From NCBI RefSeq assembly GCF_910578695.1, contig NZ_CAJTQJ010000010.1, forward strand, positions 1-61,654: a stretch of DNA of 61,654 nt, in the 5' to 3' direction. The stretch comes from an uncultured Brachyspira sp. (GTDB lineage Bacteria; Spirochaetota; Brachyspiria; Brachyspirales; Brachyspiraceae). Position 1 is the first letter of the stretch. Each line of letters opens with the position of its first letter. The position numbers and the translations under genes were made by a program. The notes beneath the pieces are model-generated. The model had not been told where the DNA came from. It ran no database searches and was given only the letters and a program-made list of their open reading frames with translations. This document shows positions 60,329 through 61,654 of the stretch, piece after piece.

Positions 60329-61654
60329 TTAATTTTTATACCAAAAAGGAATGCTGACCATTGCACTCCCATTAAACATATACTTCATATAGAGAACTTT
60401 ATTAGTATCCCAACTATCTAAAGGCTGATTAAAACTTTTAGCCCCCCAAAACATACATTCCATACTTTTTACATTAGACACATTCCAATTATCTAAAGCC
60501 TGATTAAAATTAGAAGCATAATGAAACATATAGCTCATATCTTCAATATTAGATACATCCCAATCATTCAAAGGCTTATTAAAACTGTTAGCTCCTGAAA
60601 ACATACTACGCATATTTTTCACTTTAGATACATTATAGTTCTTTAAATCCTGATTAAAACTTCTAGCACAAGAAAACATATACATCATACTAGTAACATT
60701 AGAAGTATTCCACTTATCTAAAGGCTGATTAAAACTTCTAGCACAAGAAAACATACGGCTCATATTTTCCGCTTTAGATACATCCCAATTATTTATATTA
60801 TGATTAAAGAATAATGCATCATAAAACATTCTTTCCATATTTACAACATTTGAAGTGTCCCAAGTTTCTATGCCGTCAAATTTTCTTAATTTGGAATTTT
60901 TAAAAAGATAGCTCATATCTGTTATTAAAGAAGTATCTATTTTATCAAATTTTATTTTTTCTTTTATTAACTTAATTAACTCCTCTTTATTTTTTGGCTG
61001 ATGTATTTTATTTTTATCTTGCTTAATTTTCTTTTCTTTAGGTGCTGATTTTTTTTCTGCTTTTTCTAATTCTTTATACTCTTTTATGATTTCTTCTTTT
61101 TTATCAATCAAATCTTTTAATTCATCATAATAATTATTTTCCATCTTTTTTATGATTTCAGCTACTGACTTTTTATTATATTTTAATGCAGCTTGATAAA
61201 ATTTTTTTATATCAGAAGATTTGATTAAAAGATTATCTAATTCACTAAAAGCCTTTTTTGTATTTTTATTATAATAAAATTTTAAATATATTTCTAAAAC
61301 ATTATTTCCATCAAGTGCTAAAGCATTTTTAAACATATCCTCAATCTCTGTTAATTGAGAAATATCCCAATTATTTAAATCCTGATTAAAACTTTTAGCA
61401 TTTTCAAACATACAGCTCATACTTTCAACATTAGAAGTATTCCATTTATCTAAAGGCTGATTAAAACTCTTAGCTCCGTTAAACATATAAGACATATATT
61501 TTACATTAGACACATTCCACTTATTTAAAGGCTGATTAAAACTTTTAGCTTCATAAAACATAAAACCCATATCTTTTACATTAGATACATCCCAACTATC
61601 TAAAGGCTGATTAAAACTTTCAGCTTCTCTAAACATACTTCTCATATTTTCCAC
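60329..61654 (-). CDS. BspA-like (DUF285) leucine-rich-repeat surface protein, 3' part
   Basis: 441 visible residues, open at the window edge; the GTG at 61654 is an internal valine of a repeat, not a start. It is built of 23-24-residue BspA repeats of the form W(D/N)(V/T)SNVxxMxxMFxxAxSFNQPL. About five lie before and eight after a central 130-residue Lys/Glu-rich helical segment; the second block restarts with the cap NKEELIKLIKEKI...IDTSLITDMSYLF. Such proteins are surface or secreted adhesin-type proteins, expanded in Brachyspira. The C-terminal end FWYKN stops where the decayed IS begins. Confidence 0.9.
   Translation of the reverse strand: MENMRSMFREAESFNQPLDSWDVSNVKDMGFMFYEAKSFNQPLNKWNVSNVKYMSYMFNGAKSFNQPLDKWNTSNVESMSCMFENAKSFNQDLNNWDISQLTEIEDMFKNALALDGNNVLEIYLKFYYNKNTKKAFSELDNLLIKSSDIKKFYQAALKYNKKSVAEIIKKMENNYYDELKDLIDKKEEIIKEYKELEKAEKKSAPKEKKIKQDKNKIHQPKNKEELIKLIKEKIKFDKIDTSLITDMSYLFKNSKLRKFDGIETWDTSNVVNMERMFYDALFFNHNINNWDVSKAENMSRMFSCARSFNQPLDKWNTSNVTSMMYMFSCARSFNQDLKNYNVSKVKNMRSMFSGANSFNKPLNDWDVSNIEDMSYMFHYASNFNQALDNWNVSNVKSMECMFWGAKSFNQPLDSWDTNKVLYMKYMFNGSAMVSIPFWYKN

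Overview
The window looks like a chromosomal segment of a Brachyspira-type spirochaete. Evidence: very low GC with A/T-ending codons; spirochaete-like chemotaxis genes (a CheA with an enlarged dimerisation region and unusual receptors); a multi-copy MglB sugar-binding lipoprotein locus; a BspA-type (DUF285) surface repeat protein; and IS1595-type transposase pieces. The genus call is inference from gene content, not from a marker search.

Layout. 1-112: end of an IS1595-family element cut by the window edge. 326-1237: rplU-prp-rpmA ribosomal operon. 1403-3388: type II restriction-modification pair. 3448-4512: selD. 4589-7582 (minus): pyruvate phosphate dikinase with a histone-H1-like lysine/alanine tail. 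7823-9794: OmpA-like protein and Na+-coupled amino-acid transporter. 9855-15706: xpaC-telA pair, a secreted helical protein, tRNA-Asn, an ABC1 kinase-phasin pair and a TM2-XpaC fusion. 15827-16567: solitary DNA methyltransferase. 16664-20143 (minus): large acidic-repeat/TPR membrane protein. 20249-25926 (minus): epsilon-type ATPase subunit, thioesterase, exported proteins, nitroreductase, LOG-family protein, duplicated YbjQ proteins and a Crp/Fnr regulator.

26116-30631 is an inducible-looking operon: SSS symporter, kelch mutarotase lipoprotein, SGNH esterase and a second mutarotase lipoprotein. A 10-bp inverted repeat sits over the predicted start site, and the gene set fits scavenging of (O-acetylated) sialic acid from mucin. 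30687-32616 (minus) carries the selenium-trait genes yedF, csd-like and DUF3343, which belong functionally with the distant selD. 32713-41111 (minus) is a signalling block: cheA, a MATE exporter, two tandem 7TM receptors with degenerate methyl-accepting signalling domains, and a CvpA-type protein.

41259-46090 holds ugd, a phosphoesterase, an unknown overlapping gene, an outer-membrane-like protein, a GNAT-like protein and a small lipoprotein that seems to use ATT as start. 46126-53346 (minus) is an expanded mgl operon: four diverged mglB copies, mglA, mglC and an unlisted 52-residue membrane protein. 53745-58520 holds a purine permease, aroB and htpG. The window ends with a DUF4153-like membrane protein, a decayed IS1595 copy and the 3' part of a BspA-like gene.

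Best candidates for something undescribed are the paired 7TM-MCP-like receptors next to cheA, the divergent non-lipoprotein mglB copy, the H1-like tail on PPDK, and the TelA/XpaC/TM2 region.
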